Source: Corbicula japonica
Taxonomy: Eukaryota; Mollusca; Bivalvia; Venerida; Cyrenidae
NCBI GenBank assembly: GCA_038501625.1
Contig: JAZAYU010000871.1
Location: 68,103-132,102, forward strand
Reading direction: 5' to 3'
DNA: 64,000 nucleotides
Below are positions 1 through 12,075 of the stretch, piece by piece. The notes beneath the pieces are model-generated. The model was not told the origin of the DNA, searched no databases, and saw only the letters and a program-made list of their open reading frames with translations. The position numbers were made by a program, and so were the translations under genes. Position 1 is the first letter of the stretch. Each line of letters begins with the position of its first letter.

Positions 1-238
1 AAACAAAACAAAGCAGACACCTTGTAAATAGTGTATTTGATTATACATGTACCTCACATACATATTTTGATTATGAAATCATGTTGAAATGTGCACATGA
101 CAGAAAATATGGTAATAATAGAACACTTTTAATTCCCAAAATGAGCATTAACTTGATATTTGATGCTATTCTTGGTACACATGTATTCTGCTTTCTGGTC
201 AAACTTTTTGGTCCCAACTGATGATAATATATTGGAGA

Positions 239-473
239 TTAACCCTTTCCTCCATGTAAACACCTTTATGACATGGAAAAACTGTGTAGATTCAGATCAG
301 CCAGCACATCCATGATGTCTGATCAGGATCTGCAATGTTCACTTGTTTAAATCATTAGGTTATTTCTGACCAAAAAGTGAACAGTGCAGATCCTGATTAG
401 ATGTGCCAGCTAATCTGGATCTACACCAGTCTCACACGGGTAAAAAGGCATGTCTGTAGAGTAAAAGGGTAAA
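239..473. repeat. Imperfect foldback/MITE
   Basis: Two arms of roughly 105 bp are imperfect reverse complements (TTAACCCTTTCCTC at the left against TTTACCCTTTTACTC at the right; both arms contain CAGATCCTGATYAGA-like sequence). A decayed relative of one arm is visible at 41575-41665. Confidence 0.6.
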
Positions 474-1737
474 TTTCTCTTTTATTTAAAATCTCATACT
501 ACAGTACTGTGTATTAAAATTAAAAAGGTAATACTCAGTAGTTACTTTGAGAAAATTATTGTCTATACAATTTACAAAACCTGAAATTTCATACATTTAG
601 GACAATCTGTCATGTATTTGGCCAAAATATAAAAAAAAGATAAATTGTTTCTGGAGGTACCATGTCAAATAGGCCACAAGTCAATTCAGGCAGTACTTGT
701 AAGTCTATTGTATATGGCAATCACTGTAAAGAGTTAGTTTTGTTTTTAGATTTACACAAGCTTTTAAAAAATAGTATCATTGCTTAATTGATATCTAAAA
801 TTGTGCTTGTTATCCTGAAACCCAAGAACAAATTAAAACATCATCTGATTGTCATTTTTGCTTAAAAAATTGGACTGTCATCATAAAGTAAAGTAATTTA
901 TGTTACAGTCATAATCTCTTCTCTACACCTACCCAAGCTGTTGATTCAATCAGTTTTGTCTGGGTGTCACACTGTTACCGGTATATACAGTAAGATCACA
1001 ATTTACAACACTTGCAGTAAAAGTCAGAGGTGCTAATGCAGTCAAAGGTGTCATATTTAATAAATAAATTTATTTCTAAACCAATTTCCATGTTGGACAA
1101 TGCAAAATACACAGCTTATGTTGCAACCATCAATATTTTATTCTGTGCTAGTGTAGACAGAGTGACTTTTGTAGACTAAGGTCATTGATCAAAAGAGCAT
1201 ATTGACATATAAATGATGTCTTTTCTTTTGTTGCAACATTTTGTTAATTGTTTTCCCACCTGTTTAGTCATGATAGTCTTGGACAAAAATCCGGAAAAAG
1301 GACGTGTTGCTTTGTACAAAATGTCCAATCTATGAAGCAACTTGTTCATGAAAAATATTTTATAAAACATCATAAACTGACATAGAACATATTAACACAA
1401 TGATACTAAAAACTTTATAAATAAAATAAAAATGAGGCCTATTTTTGAGGCCTATTTGAGCTATTTCAAAATAAAGTGTGGCTCATTTGACTTGTTTGTG
1501 GCCTATTGACTGTAATCCATATACCAATTCCATGGTATTTGATCATAAATTTGGTGTGAATAGACTGATAACGATCCCAATCTATCAACCAAAACAGTAA
1601 TCATTATGTTTATGCAGTGTAGACCAAGTGTAGACCCTCATTTTTTAGGGGGGAGGGGCGGCGGCTAGTTTCTTTTTTTTAGAAAACAGGGTCTTGTGCC
1701 ATGAGTTTTATAAGAATAAATAAAAGAAATCTCATAC
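474..1737. other. No gene seen, AT-rich
   Basis: No supported coding exon, RNA or mobile element. The short open frames are not supported by splice sites or family features. Bases 1-238 are likewise featureless. Confidence 0.5.
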
Positions 1738-1948
1738 CTCGTGTTCAGTACTCTCACAAACAATATCTTCGACTGCCATGAGCTCACATGTCTGAATGAC
1801 GAACATGACCAGTGACAAAAAACTCTTATACAAAACTGAATTGTGGCGCTGGTCTACGCTAAGCTCAGTGTGTCTCACAATGTGACTGAGTGACATTGCG
1901 AGGTCCAGTTCACAATTCAACTTCACATAAAAGTTGGTTCTCACCAGC
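1738..1948 (-). CDS. Candidate exon, product unrecognised
   Basis: About 70 codons are open on the minus strand and end at a good donor (GAACACGAG|GTATGAG). A plausible acceptor (…ATATGTAAG|) lies at the other end. The translation (for example LAMSLSHIVRHTELSVDQRH, then LVMFVIQTCELMAVEDIV) looks like a globular helical protein, but I recognise no family. It could be an internal exon of a minus-strand gene continuing beyond the window. The acceptor choice is uncertain, and the frame does not fit the weak first-exon candidate at 3142-3175. Confidence 0.33.
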
Positions 1949-2440
1949 CTTACATATTGTTTTCAAGAAAAACTCCATGCATCTGATTGTTCCGTCGATG
2001 GGCCTTATGCTCCTTTGAATTTAAAGGCCTAATAATCCACTGACAAGCTACCATTCAGTAGTTTTCAACTTGACTTCTTCAGTCTAATTTATCAAAATGG
2101 CCGATCGCTAGTATTGCTATTGGTTACAACGAACGACAACCTACTCTCTAAACAGACGATTTAGTTTTTTTAGCTTTCCAAAATGCTAGTCCGATAACAA
2201 TGCTACCGAATAATAAGTTTTAATTTTTAAAGATATTTTGCCATTAGCAATTTATAAAAATAAAGCCAATAACAAAATTTGTAAAAACAATACTTTGCCG
2301 TAAGTTTTTACCGGTCAGTTTTTTTCCCGTGTTTACATTGCCTTATGCTGTGCACAACCGGAAACCAGCGCAAACGAAGTGGACAACTTTTTTTTCTCCT
2401 TAGTGAATGGGCATTCCTGCGACCTTAAGACGAGCTTAAC

Positions 2441-2465
2441 GCTCGGGTCGCTTCGCGACCCGAGC
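2441..2465. other. Perfect 11-bp GC-rich hairpin
   Basis: GCTCGGGTCGC and GCGACCCGAGC flank a TTC loop. The surrounding DNA is AT-rich, so this is a conspicuous local structure; role unknown. Confidence 0.7.
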
Positions 2466-3141
2466 TAGAGCTCGATATTAATATCTTACCGTGTCCAGAT
2501 TCTTTACTTCATGACTTAAAAGACAAAAACACATTTCAATATCTACTCTTTTGGGATTGCGGAAATAGAAATTCGTTTTACTAATCGGAAATCGAATTTT
2601 CAATCTAATGTTGCAAACAAAACGCCCTAATTTGTTTTTACACTATATTACACTAAAACTGGAAAAGTTCATTATAATTCACAATGTTCTCTTTTTCATT
2701 TATAGTCTTCAGAAAATCTGCTTTATACAAATTATGATATCTTTTCCAGTGTTTTGTTTCATGAATGCAAACGTTTCAAAGATTTACATTTCTAGCTAAG
2801 CAAGAGTTAAACAATACTTCTTTCTAACAACTTCGTAGCTGATCATAAGAATTTAAACAAAGGAAACAAAATGTCCATGTTTTATTGAAAAAAAAATAAA
2901 ACGGACTCGCTTGGATTATTTGCAAACTGATCGCTCGGATTGGCAAACAATTTTCTTCTCAAAAATACAAGTGTTCCCTATCTCCCTAGCTGCCAAACAC
3001 TGTACACAAAATACCGCATAAACTACAAAAGCTGGCAAAATTTGGAATACACTATGCAATCTGTCTTCGTGTAAGGGGTACTTTAGTGTTTATTTCATTT
3101 AAAATGGTCCAGGAATAAGCGAGAAACAAGTAAAAACATAC

Positions 3142-3175
3142 CTCGAACCGAGATAATTTTTTGGTTGGCGGCCAT
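3142..3175 (-). CDS. Possible first coding exon (very short)
   Basis: On the minus strand AACATGGCCGCC is a strong start context, followed by eleven codons and a donor CGAG|GTATGT. A CACGTG E-box lies about 10 bp upstream. This could be the first exon of a gene running toward position 1. No downstream exon with matching phase was found, so it stays a weak call. Confidence 0.25.
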
Positions 3176-3202
3176 GTTATTGTCACGTGATTCCCCACCC
3201 TG

Positions 3203-4315
3203 TAAAACATGACAACTGTTCATTAAATGACATGGATTGAGGGCGACGTAATGTTTACCAATAGAGCAATTCCATATTCTGCATGTAATCCCTATTACGC
3301 AGACTCGAATTCGAATCGTTTATATATTCCTAAGCTAGCCAAAAAATCCATACATGGTTGGAACTTGTAATTAAACCTTCGCAAACATGTATGTTTATCT
3401 CAACGATATGTCCCTATTTTAAACAAAATAAATATCAGAAACCGAGACCATCCTCGGATTCGAGCCCTACGGTTTTCGTTTTAACCTGGATTGCTTTGGT
3501 ACGATCTCCTAAGGCATGCAGAATAATTTTCAGGTCTCGTTATTGCGATTCAAATGGTATATAAAACATGACAACTGTTCATTAAATGGCGGAGATTAAG
3601 GACGACGTAATGTTTACCAATAGAACAAATTCCATATTCTGCATTTAATCCCAATTACGCAGGCTCGGATCGTTTATATATTCCTAAGCTAGCCAAACAA
3701 TCCATACATGGTTGGAACCGAAATTTAAACCTTTGCAAACATTTATGTTTATCTTAACGATATGTCCCTATTTTAAACAAAATAAATATCAGAAACCGAG
3801 ACCAACCTCGGATTCGAGCCCTATTGTTTTCGCTTTAACCTGGATTGCTTTGGTGCAATCTCTTCAGGCATGCAGAATGAATTTCAGATCTCGTTATTGC
3901 GATTCAAATGGTACATAAAACATGACAACTGTTTATTTAATCGCGGAGATTGAGGACGACGTAATGTTTAACAATAAAACACATTAAATATTCTGCATAT
4001 AATCGCAATTACGGACGCTCAGATCCGTAAAGTGGCCAAACAATCCACACATGGTTGGAACCGGAATTTATACCCTCGCAAATATGCATACCTACCATAA
4101 TGATCAGTGCCTATTTGAAAGAAAAACATATCAGTTATCGGTACCAGACTCGATTTCAATCCCCACATTTCTTTTATTTATTTGCATCGCTTTAATTAAA
4201 TCTCCTCAGAACTGCAGAACAATATTAAGATCTCTTTATTGCGAGTCGAACGGTATATAAAACATAATAACAGTTCATTAAATGACGGAATTATAGGACG
4301 ACGTAATGTTGACTC
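3203..4315 (+). repeat. Tandem repeat of ~355 bp, three units plus a partial fourth
   Basis: Landmark AAACATGACAACTGTTCATT begins units near 3204, 3563 and 3918, and a diverged form near 4260. Spacings are about 357, 354 and 342 bp. Each full unit keeps an open frame of 68-69 codons at the same place (3358-3564, 3712-3918, 4051-4260), ending YCDSNGI, YCDSNGT and YCESNGI. Whether the frame is under selection or just not yet decayed cannot be judged by eye. Confidence 0.85.
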
Positions 4316-4663
4316 AAAGAAAAAATGTTATTTTCCTTTACGCACGTAGGCAGTAATCAATCGAATTTACCGTCACTTATTCTGGAAGGATTCAAACCAA
4401 TCAAATCACTTCTTTCATATTGACAGCCACAATATAATGGCATGTTTCGCATCCGCCCAGTCATTTGTGATGGAAACGTCGTATTGGAATATAAAAAGAA
4501 TTGGAATATAAAAGTGATTTTGGATATTATTACTCATGTAAGTACTATTCTATTGTTAATATTTATTAACTTAATAATCTATATTATTATATATATGTGT
4601 AAACACAAGTTCACAAAATTGAAATGAAAACTGAAACTATTTATAATAAAATTCTCTATTCAA
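4316..4663. other. No supported gene
   Basis: Contains a 61-codon plus-strand open frame with a hydrophobic stretch (4442-4627) that lacks any other support. Confidence 0.4.
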
Positions 4664-7265
4664 TCATGTGTTTAACTCCCCGTCAGTTACATCAGTTTTA
4701 ATATCTTTATTTTTACATCTATTCAGTTTCTTCTGAAACGCTTGAAAGGACCTATCGGAAAGTTGCATTTCTCGACAACGCTCCTGATAGTGCTTCCACT
4801 TCTGCCACATTGTCTTCCCGCGATTAGCTGTGTCGCTGTCCTGTAGTAAAGACAGTTCAACGGATGTCCACTTGCTAAAACAACCATTACTGGGTTTATG
4901 CATGACAGTGACTTCTTCACTATCTATATTTGGTGTAATGTCTTCCATATTAAATTCCCCAATTCGTTCAGGTCCGTCAACATGCTCGTCTCTTGCAACT
5001 ACGTTTGTTTCTACTATTGATTTTTCAGTCTCTATTCCAGCCTTATCCAATGACCTCTTTAAATCCAGTCTGATTGTATTTGATGGATACAAACGGTATA
5101 CCTTCGTCGTGTTCACGCCTGGTAATTAAAACTTGCACTGTATTTCAAGCGTTTTCAACATGGACTGATTCAGCGGAAGATACCTTTCAACTTGACTTAG
5201 TTTGTAGAAATTCACGTACCTGCCCAGTTGAATCAATGTTACACAAGATACAAACATCAGCACCTTGATCTGGTCGATTATTGTCAGTTTTTGTCTGCAA
5301 TTTTCTCCAAGACAGGCTTAATCCAAGGGAATACAGAGTCCATATACTGAGAACTATGACAAAATTTCAGCTTTTCCATCGACGACAAAACTACTGCATG
5401 CATTTTACCTGCTTCTCTTTCCCTCTCACTTTCTTTGTCTGAAATGTCTACGATGACCCAGTATCCATATTTGTATTGCCAATTCAGACCCTCGTGTCGA
5501 CTCTCATCAAATGTCCTGAAGGCAGGAGAACAAACAAGACAAAGGCTCTATATGCCTTCAGACAATATTTCCTTCATATCTATTTCCAGATTCTGCAGCA
5601 ACTTCCTTACAACCACAAATACCATTGACCACTTGGCCCTTTTCACCACCATAAGCCTGTCCACCAGATCGGCAACTATAATGCCACCAACTATTCGCTC
5701 GTTGGCATTTCCATGAGAGGTTTTCAACATCAATATGAAGTCTTGCACTGACAGAAATACATGTCCAACTGTATGGAAATCTTTCAGTAACGACCACACT
5801 ACATTTCTGCCGAGAACCAATTTACTCCCATCAATCAGGTTAAAGAGTCCACTGACGTTCGCAATCCTACGCTGCATTGTAACGTTCTTAGAGTACAGGC
5901 AGAGTGGAGGTAGCGTATTCTCATCGGCACAACAGGCGCTGCAGTCTTCCAAACAAAGAAAGCCCATTTGGTCTGTGCGGCTGCGGTACTCCAGACCTGG
6001 ACCAAGATTTATGGAATATAACCTGGAAATGCCTGTCATTGGATGTCCCCAAAGTAACTTCTCTACAGCTAACTCACATGCGGTTTAAGCTCACGACAAA
6101 CTCAAGTCTGCATACACTGTCTCGACACTGTGCAAAGTTGTTTTCAATCTCACTAAGATAATTTAATGCATCTGCCCGAATGCTTCTTTCAGTTTGCACG
6201 CTCTGCACGCCTTCGACGTTCAAAACAGATGCAGAAACAGGATGAACGCGGCTACGTGGGTATCGATGTGGTAGATCGCTGTACATCTGTACAAAGCGTA
6301 TGTCTCCCACACAGACGTTTCTCAGATCCTCAGAAATATCGACAGTTTGGCCATCCAAAGAACTTTGAAAACTAGCACATTCTCCAAATGAAAATGGAGA
6401 TATAATGCGTCCGTTATGCCCCGTCACTTCCTTTATTCCTTGCTTATATGTCCCTAGAAGATATCACATGTCCCACTTGCACACATATGTCTTCAACCTC
6501 ACTTTCATTCGCAATCGGCAATAGTACTCATCCGTGCCATTTGTCGCCAAATCGAAAGGTAAACAATACCTTCTTAAAGTTGGATAGCTCTCTCAAATCT
6601 GTGGTGTGAAAGGCCCTTTCGAAGCTTTGAAGGATAAGTTTTTGATCACCTGGCAACACAAACACCTTACCTGCATTATTCAAATTGTTCTTTGCTAGTG
6701 TATTTAATGCTTCGCCATTCATCTACATTCGGCTTAATTCAATTTGGAAATTTATTCGCAGTCTGACCATAAACTGTTCAGCGAGTGTCCTTTGCCATTT
6801 GGGTAAGAGTTTCGTTCCTATTGGTCAGGGACAAACCCAATCAAAGTCTCCTATTGCCCGTCATAAATAATCTGTGTGCCGACTGCTTTCTTCAGCACAC
6901 TTAAACTGTTACGATTGAAATCTGACAGTTTCAAATGTTTCTTCAGTATTGGGAACAATCGTTTTAAACCAGATGCACCTCTTGGCAATACATCCAGATG
7001 CCCGAAATTTGACAGCATCCCATGTCCAATACTCTTCCATAGAATAGTTACTCCGTCTACATCAGATTCGAATTCAAATTCGAATAGATCGATCTGCGTC
7101 TGAAATTGCCACAGTTCCCCGGACAGATATATATGTATCACGTCTCAAAAAGTCTTCTACGTCTTTATACTGTTTCCAACAGTCAGCGAAACTAAATCCA
7201 TTCTCAAGAGCTGTGTCTAACAGGAATGTTTCCTCCTCATCATAACAGTCCGCGTCTTCTGCCAT
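4664..7265 (-). pseudogene. Decayed protein gene of unrecognised family
   Basis: A chain of same-strand reading frames looks like one protein broken by indels. It runs from MAEDADCYDEEETFLLD (7265) through 7141-6851, 6722-6528, 6427-6074 and 6039-5281 to 5116-4664. Within 6039-5281 the frame is interrupted by TAG at 5548-5550 and then continues (LVCSPAFRTFDESRHEG…), and a frame slip in an A-run near 5288 restores DQGADVCILCNIDSTGQ. A donor-like site follows at about 5220 (GGGCAG|GTACGTG) and an acceptor lies near 5102-5120, so an intron may be retained. The last segment has tryptophans spaced as in Myb/SANT-like helices (KWTSVELSLLQDSD, then MWQKWKHYQERC). I could not name the family. At least three frame changes and one stop argue for a pseudogene. 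Confidence 0.55.
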
Positions 7266-7359
7266 CTGAACTATAAAAATGTAACCTTCTAACCCATACC
7301 GAGTAATTTAAAAACACTATTTGTTTAAGTAATTTTCATTTACTAATTTAAGGTAATCA

Positions 7360-7560
7360 AACCCGGGTTAACCCGAGTTAAAAACCCGGGTTTACCAGAG
7401 TTAACCCGGGTTACAAATCCGGGTAAACCACAGTTAACACGGGTTACAAAAACGTGAACACCATCTTAACCCGGGTTACAAACTAGGGTAAACCATGATT
7501 ACCCGGGTTACAAACCCTGGTTAAATCGGGTTACGTTGGCTTATCATCCTCATCACAATT
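7360..7560. repeat. Degenerate ACCCGGGTTAAC-type repeat
   Basis: Self-complementary words such as ACCCGGGTTAAC and GGGTTACAAA recur every 20-30 bp with many substitutions. Confidence 0.65.
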
Positions 7561-7589
7561 ACGTCGGGGTTAGCTCGAAAAAACACTTT

Positions 7590-8010
7590 TCAGGATAGGA
7601 TTGGGTTAGGTCAGGGTTAGGTCATGGTTAGGTGGGGAGCGTTAGGGTAGGAGTGGGGTTAGGGTTACGGTTGGTAGGGTTGGGATTGGGTTGGGTTAGG
7701 GTTAGGGTTGGGGGTGGGGTTAGGGTTAGGGTTACGCTGGGTTAGGGTTGGGGTGGGTAAGGGTTAGGGTTGGTAGGGTTGCGTCGGGTTAGGGTTGGGG
7801 GTGGGGGTGGGGTTAGGGTCAGGGTTGGTAGGGTTGGGTGGGGTTAGGGTAAGGCTGGGTTAGAGTTGGGGTGGGTTAGGGTTAGAGTTGGTGGGGTTTG
7901 GTTGGGTAAGGGTTGGGGTTGGGGTAGGATGTTAGGGTTGGGTTTGGGTTGGGTTATGATGGGGATGGGTAAGGTTTAGGGGTTAAGGTTCGGGTTACCG
8001 TTCGGATTTA
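7590..8010 (+). repeat. Degenerate interstitial telomere-like array
   Basis: Over 400 bp of GGGTTAGGGTT-type sequence with frequent one-base changes. (TTAGGG)n is the molluscan telomere repeat, but this array is internal and decayed. It leads directly into the 735-bp repeat unit at 7980. Confidence 0.85.
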
Positions 8011-8880
8011 AACATAATAGCAGGGTTTGGTCAGGGTTTTCAAAAGTAAGCTTTGTTACTAAAAATAAATTCCTTTGTTCTGTTTCGCGCTATTTTTTTC
8101 TTTACTCTAAGTATATAACCATATATTATGTTATACAAATGCTGTATTTCATGGCTCATTCCTTTAAGCCCAACAGTTTGCCATGCTCATATTATCATCA
8201 TTCATCCAAATTCATCATCATCATCACTATCATCATCATCATCGTCATATCATCACTATCATCATCTTCATCGTCATAGTCATCAACATGAAAAGTGCTA
8301 TATTCCTTCCTGATGTCTTGATATTTATTCACTCATCTCATAAATACATCATCATTACCATCATCATCATCATCATCATCCTCATCATAATCCTGATCAT
8401 CCTCATCAAAATCATTATCATCATCATCAATCAAAATATTCATCTTAGTTCTATACCGTTTCTAGTTTTTAACAAAATCTGTACCTGATATTCTCTGATA
8501 ATCCGTTTTAGTAAAATCACTTCCGATGATAAAAATATTTTTAAAACTTCTACATTGCTTTGAAGCACAACATAACCGTTTCAAAATGGCTTGTCAATGA
8601 CAATTTCCGCCTTCAAGTTCTATTATGATGCGCGTGCACATATGTTTTAAAACACATGACTTACTCCGCCAATAAATTATTTCCACACATCCATTCTCTA
8701 TAACATCCCATTCTACAATGAATCAAATGTAGGACCGTTCCTGCACATGAGCAAACAAGATGCGCGCGGATCTATAACACGTGGTCGGGACAAGATGGCG
8801 GTGGGACAACTATCGTTTCGTGCTCCTACCCTAACCCTAACTCTAACCCAACCCTAACCCTAACCCTTCTATAACGTTTC
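7980..8880 (+). repeat. First copy of the telomere-repeat-bounded unit
   Basis: Starts with GTTCGGGTTACCGTTCGG and ends at CCCTAACCCTAAC near 8870. It carries an (ATC)n tract and the block ACCGTTCCTGCACATG…AAGATGGCGGTGGGAC shared with later copies. Compared with them it has about 200 extra bp (8490-8690), part of which recurs at 8880-9100. Confidence 0.8.
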
Positions 8881-9100
8881 AAAATTTTTGAACAAAATCT
8901 ATACCTTATATTCTCTGATAATCCGTTTTAGTAAAATCATTTCAAATGATTAAAATATTTTTAAAACTTCTACATAGCTTTGAAGCACAACATAACCGTT
9001 TCAAAATGGCTTGTCAATGACAATTTCCGCATTCAAGTTCTATAAGAACAGGTGACTAACTCCGCCAATAAATTATTTCCACACATCCATTGTCTATTCT
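8880..9100 (+). repeat. Partial second copy, interrupted
   Basis: Repeats 8450-8690 closely (TTCTCTGATAATCCGTTTTA, GCACAACATAACCG) and then breaks off at CACATCCATTGTCT. The unit resumes near 11185, so the intervening ~2.1 kb is an insertion. Confidence 0.75.
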
Positions 9101-9301
9101 CGATTTCGAAATTACTTCTTTATCCCGTTTTCCGGTACCGATCGTACTTTGGGGTTGCCGATAATGGCGATGTATGGAGCGTACTGAGAAAAATTTACAA
9201 TGATAAACGTTAAAATTAGCGAAAACTTTTAAAATATTTTATTTGATTTAGCAATCAATTGTAACTTGTCATAAAAATAATTTAATGCTGGTACTGAAAT
9301 G

Positions 9302-10922
9302 TACACTTAACGAAACTTATAAGTACCCCAGTTATAGTTTTCAGCATAAATTATTATATGATTAACGCAAATATTTAAAACTTATGCTGTGTAAAGTTTA
9401 ATCATATTTTTAACATTTCATAACAAAAAATTCATTTATAAACAACTCAAACTTAACAAAAAAGATCATAAACCGAGATCACTACCAGTACACAAATTCG
9501 CACCAGAGTCTTATGAAGTCAATATCGCGTATGTCCACCGTTTGCGTTAATTACTGCTAAGCACCGTGATCGCATTGACATAATGAAATTTCTAAAATAA
9601 GCCACTGGAATATTAGCCCATTCTTGCATTAGTCGGTTGTGTAGTTCTCTTTGGTTGGTGGGTGCATTCGGGCATCTGTAGACACGCCGGCCAAGTTCAT
9701 CCCATATGTTCTCAATCGGGTGAGATCGGGCGACTTTGACGGCCAGGGCAGTACGTTGACATTCTGCTGTTGCAAGAGTGCCCGTGTTGTGCGTGCAGTG
9801 TGGCTCGTTGCCCCGTCTTGCAATAGTGTCATGCCCCTGTTCTGTTGAATAATGGGAATGGCGACGGGGCGAAGAATTTCGTTCTGGTAACGAGCTGCAT
9901 TTAAGTTCCCTTGAATTGCAACAAGTGGTGTTTTCACGTGGAGTGAAATTCCAGCCCATATCATTACGGAGCCGCCGCCGAACTGATCTCTTTCTACGAC
10001 GCACGCATCAGCATAACGCTCACCACGTCGGCGGTACACACGGGTTCTCCCATCATTTCCATGAACATTGAAACTGGACTCATCGGTAAACAAGACTTGT
10101 GCCCAGTCCGCACGTGTGAATCTCAGATGAGTCCTCGCCCAGCGGACACGTGCACGACGGTGGTGTCCACGCAGTACAATTCCCCGATACGGCCGTCTGG
10201 CACGAATACCAACGGATCTGAGGCGCGATCGGACTGTGTTGCTGCTGATTGGCCGTCCGTGAGTCCCAAATGTCGCCCTTGCTGTTTCTACTGCTGTGCG
10301 CTTCCGCTGGCGGAGGTGCGATAAAACCATAAACCGGTCTTGTCTGCGTGTTGTCACTCTACCACGTGGTCTCCTCGGAAGATTGGCGACACTTCCGGTA
10401 CGTCTGTACTTTGAGGCCAGTCTAGTAATAGACTTCTTTGTAACACGCATTCTTCGGGCAACCTAGAAAAAACCCAAAGGATTACAAGGTTCATAATACT
10501 GATATGCAACGGGCTTGTCGTAGAATGCACGCACTGAAATGCAATAAAACGAACAATGGGTATTGAACCACATACCTGCTCATGAGCCGCTCCGGCTTCT
10601 TAAAGTCCAATAGCGATTGCACGTTCTTGCAACGACATACGAGCCATGTTTTGTGTTTTTATGTTAGGCACATCTACACTCTATCGATACATGTTTATAT
10701 TGGTCATTATGGTCAGTTGCACGAAGTGCACGTGCTCGTTTTCGATTTTCAACGACCACTCTCAAAGTATGGTTTCGCATGGTTAATTTTGCATAAATTC
10801 ATTTTGAGCAGACGACAAATTGGGGCATTACATATAATCATTATTTAATGTGCATATTTTAAAAATAACACGTGTTTAATGCAATTTTGTTTTTGGGGTA
10901 CTTATAAGTTTCGTTAAGTGTA
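9302..10922 (-). mobile_element. Tc1/mariner-like DNA transposon with TA duplications
   Basis: Inverted repeats of 27 bp begin CACTTAACGAAACTTATAAG at 9304 and end with the exact complement at 10920, both flanked by TA. The interior encodes a DDE transposase on the minus strand. The element lies within a larger insertion that splits the telomere-bounded repeat. Confidence 0.9.
9519..10647 (-). pseudogene. Tc1-like DDE transposase, broken
   Basis: Exon 1 (10647-10576) starts MARMSLQERAIAIGL, has an in-frame TAA at codon 16, then EAGAAHEQ. A 113-bp intron with GTATGT/CTAG ends follows, and the frame continues in phase as VARRMRVTKKSITRL. The DNA-binding helix-turn-helix region is followed by the catalytic segments LFTDESSF (first Asp) and LLQDGATSH (second Asp). 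A single missing base near 9720 then shifts the frame just before the last acidic residue in PIENIWDELG. The C-terminus ends at 9519. A stop plus a frameshift means it cannot make the full enzyme. The TIRs are intact, so it could be mobilised only by another copy. Confidence 0.85.
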
Positions 10923-11184
10923 TATATTGTTTCATTCTTTATCAACCGTTATGGACGAAGCTAACGCCACTATTACAATTTTAACTGAGAAAACTGATAA
11001 AGTAACATAAAATGAAATTATTTTTGGTTACTGCCTACTGAAATTTTTGTTGATTTCAATAAATATTTTAAAATTTGATTAATCATTACGCATAGCTGCT
11101 ATGTGCTTATACATACGCCTACCGCCCTGACCGATTGTACGGAAATACCGACTTTCGTTGTTTAGACACTAATTTCGAAATGGT
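10923..11184. other. Flank of the Tc1-like insertion, no gene
   Basis: AT-rich sequence between the transposon and the resumed repeat. ATTTCGAAATTA-like words occur in opposite orientation near 9105 and 11170 and may be short terminal repeats of an older host element. Confidence 0.35.
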
Positions 11185-11340
11185 CAATAACATCCCATTC
11201 TACAATGATCTAAATCTAGGACCGTTCCTGCACATGCGCAAACAAGATGCGCGCGCATCTTTAACACGTGGTTGGGACAAGATGGCGGTGGGACAACTAT
11301 CGCTTCGTGCTCCTACCCTAACCCTAACCCAACCCTTTAG
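11185..11340 (+). repeat. End of the interrupted repeat copy
   Basis: Resumes at ATAACATCCCATTCTAC and continues to the CCCTAACCC boundary, matching the 3' part of the 735-bp unit. Confidence 0.8.
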
Positions 11341-12075
11341 GGGTTAGGGTTCGGGTTACCGTTCGGATTTAAACATAAGAGCAGGTTTTGGTCAGGGTTA
11401 TCAAAAGTAAGCTTTGTTACTAAAAATAGATTCCTTTGTTGTGTTTCGCGCCATTTTTTTTCTTTATTCTAAGTATATGGACATATATGATGTTATAAAA
11501 TGCTGTATTTTATGGCTCCTTCCTTTAAGTCCAACAGTTTGCCATGCTCATATAATCATCATTCATCCATTCATCATCATCATCTTCACTATAATCATCA
11601 TCATCGTCATATCATCACTATTATCATCATCATCGTCATAGTCATCAACATGAAAAATGCTATATTCCTTCCTGATGTCTTGATATTTATTCACTCATCA
11701 AATAAATACATCATCATTATCATCCTCCTCCTCCTCCTCCTCCTCCTCATCATCATCATCATCATCATCAAAATCATCATCATCATCAATCAAAATATTC
11801 ATCTTAGTTCTATACCGTTTCAAAATTTTTCGTACAAATCTATACCTTATAGTCTCTGATAATCCGTTTTATTAAAATCACTTCGTCAATAAATTATTTC
11901 CACACATCCATTCTCTATAACATCCCATTCTACAATGATTCAAATTTAGGACCGTTCCTGCCAATGCGCAAACAAGATGCGCGCGCATCTATAACACGTG
12001 GTTGGGACAAGATGGCGGTGGACAACTATCGCTTCGTGCTCCTACCCTAACCCTAACCCTAACCCAACCCTTTAG
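11341..12075 (+). repeat. 735-bp repeat unit, copy B
   Basis: Starts GGGTTAGGGTTCGGGTTACC; the next unit starts identically 735 bp later. Contains (ATC)n, an AAGATGGCGG motif and short CCCTAA ends. Confidence 0.85.

Noticed and set aside
4442..4627. Small membrane protein on the plus strand
   Set aside because: The hydrophobic part comes from AT-rich codons; no splice, promoter or conservation evidence.
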